Source: an uncultured Clostridia bacterium
GTDB taxonomy: Bacteria > Bacillota > Clostridia > Christensenellales > Aristaeellaceae
Direction of reading: 5' to 3'
DNA length: 64,000 nt
NCBI GenBank assembly: GCA_934667105.1
Contig: CAKULG010000005.1
Span: forward strand, 62,001 to 126,000
Shown here: positions 63,068 to 64,000 of the stretch, one piece after another
How positions within the stretch are numbered: position 1 is the stretch's first letter
Layout: every line of letters begins with the position of its first letter
Translations under genes and position numbers: made by a program
Notes under the pieces: generated by a model
Databases searched by the model: none
What the model was told of the DNA's origin: nothing
Seen by the model: only the letters and a program-made list of their open reading frames with translations

Positions 63068-64000
63068 GAGGCGCTTCCTCCTTTTGCAGCCGTTCCAGGC
63101 CCAGCAGCGCCACGCCCACGGCGTTATCCCCCGAAAATTCGGGCCGCCCGAAGAAAAGGCGCAGGCCTGTCCGGCGCTTTTCATTGCGTTCCAGCAGCAA
63201 CTCCCGCAGCAATTGCGAGGAGGCCACGCCCCCTGCCAGCAGCACGTCCCGCACGTCCGTCTTTCGGGCCGCCGCAGCCAGCAGCCGCAGCACCGTGCGG
63301 CAAAGCGCGCTGTATACCTCCGCCGCCACGTCCTCGGGCCGCTCGCCCCCGGCGATCATGCGCTGCAATTGCGCCTCCGCCCCGGAAAAATGGCAGGCAA
63401 GGGCCTGCTCATCCAGGCTCACCGGCACCCGCGCGGCGCTTTTGCCCTGCCGGGCCAGCCGCTCCAGATGCGGGCCGCAGGGGAAGGGAAGCCCCAGGGC
63501 CACGCCCACGCGATCCACCAGCTGGCCCGCATGCAAATCCATGGCCGCGCCCAGGGGATGCAGCGCGGCACCTTCCTTGAGCAGCACGTCGGTGGTGCCG
63601 CCGGAAAGGTGGAGGGCCAGAAAGCGCTCCGCCTTCAGGCCCGTGCCCCACTGCGCGGCGCGGATATGACCCTGCTGGTGGCTGGTTTCGTAAAAGGGAA
63701 CCCCCAGCGCCGCCGCCAGCGAACGGCCGAAGGCGGCCCCCACCTGGAAAACGGGCATGTAGGAGGCGACGTCGTCCCGGGGAGCGCGGGAAGCGCACAC
63801 GCAGGAGATGGGCTCCGTCCGGTCCTGGCACGCTTCCTCCACCACTTGCGCAAGCTGTCTTACATGCGCAAAAACGGCCTCGCTTTGGCGAAGGCCGCGT
63901 TCTCCCGCAGGAACGGGCAATAGCTTCCGCGCCTGCCGCGGCGAAGCGCTATCCGAGCACAGCGCCGCAGAGGTGGTGTAGCAGCTGGTATCCACGCCCA
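63051..64000 (-). CDS. TsaD/M22-like protein, cut by the window end
   Basis: At least 316 residues; the frame is open at 64000. ASKHA-fold protein of the TsaD/glycoprotease kind: the N-terminal L-G-V-D-T-S-C-Y-T-T-S strand, metal-binding H-x-x-x-H (S-H-Q-Q-G-H), L-S-G-G-T-T-D phosphate loop, and L-A-G-G-V-A-S-S-Q-L. It resembles the TsaD paralogue seen next to folD and xseA in Clostridia, not the classic tsaD itself. The GTG at 63995 is probably internal, since the family strand begins a few residues earlier. Confidence 0.8.
   Translation of the reverse strand, partial: GVDTSCYTTSAALCSDSASPRQARKLLPVPAGERGLRQSEAVFAHVRQLAQVVEEACQDRTEPISCVCASRAPRDDVASYMPVFQVGAAFGRSLAAALGVPFYETSHQQGHIRAAQWGTGLKAERFLALHLSGGTTDVLLKEGAALHPLGAAMDLHAGQLVDRVGVALGLPFPCGPHLERLARQGKSAARVPVSLDEQALACHFSGAEAQLQRMIAGGERPEDVAAEVYSALCRTVLRLLAAAARKTDVRDVLLAGGVASSQLLRELLLERNEKRRTGLRLFFGRPEFSGDNAVGVALLGLERLQKEEAPHGDHS

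Overview
The window is GC-rich bacterial DNA, densely coded, with strong GGAGG-type ribosome binding sites, many ATGA start/stop overlaps and clear sigma-A promoters (mostly 17-bp spacers). The gene set points to a Clostridia-like Firmicute: SigH, a Spo0A-type DNA-binding domain, a SigF/SigG-like sigma factor with an RsbW/SpoIIAB-like partner, Mini-RNase III, ThyX, DUF5665, and LplB/YtcP-type sugar ABC transporters controlled by large membrane-bound AraC regulators. An uncultured gut or animal-associated Clostridia lineage fits best; I cannot name a species. No tRNA, rRNA or CRISPR array was seen.

Layout. 1-530: two low-GC gene fragments joined head to tail (receiver domain, then the end of a BNR/sialidase-like protein). 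612-1252: a pentapeptide-repeat gene broken by a one-base deletion. 1247-6849 (minus): rRNA methyltransferase, a 711-aa unknown, a secreted lipase-like protein, aspartate kinase. 7069-9503 (plus): DUF5665, lspA, rluD-like, tlyA. 9636-13539 (minus): araC, mrnC, thyX, rlmB, sigH. 13812-24293 (plus): a secreted protein with an unnamed C-terminal domain, an RluA-family enzyme, a phosphodiester glycosidase, an Lgt-like protein, a DUF2975/HTH/DUF4173 operon, a two-part ThrE exporter, a degenerate Spo0A-like regulator and a GH42 beta-galactosidase. 24367-33230: a TIM-barrel protein (minus), then dnaE with anti-sigma-like, sigma and histidine kinase genes, a CdaR-type regulator and an S41 protease. 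33597-36703: a secreted protein of about fifteen C/CxxC/H repeats ending in the same unnamed domain as the 13812 protein, then a MazG-like enzyme.

37024-56417 is the accessory region. It holds two complete LplB-YtcP-binding protein cassettes, each paired with a divergent 744-748-aa AraC sensor-regulator, plus a decayed third locus (43728-45765) made of truncated permease, AraC and FAD-oxidoreductase genes. Beside the decayed locus lies a MITE-like element inserted in a member of a dispersed palindrome family. The second cassette is followed by two FAD-oxidoreductase-type proteins, and its regulator is followed by a nucleoside hydrolase. Together they look like a substrate-specific uptake and oxidation/hydrolysis locus whose substrate cannot be read from sequence.

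56479-64000 (minus) is one long housekeeping operon: TsaD-like protein (cut by the window end), folD, xseA, xseB, ispA, a DUF212 (PAP2-like) protein, a DUF6106-like membrane protein, cysteine desulfurase and thiI.

Most promising leads: the unnamed secreted domain shared by two proteins, the C/CxxC/H repeat array, the MITE with its 23-bp duplication, the dispersed palindrome family, the FAD-oxidoreductase/transporter/nucleoside hydrolase locus, and the two degenerate sporulation-type regulators.
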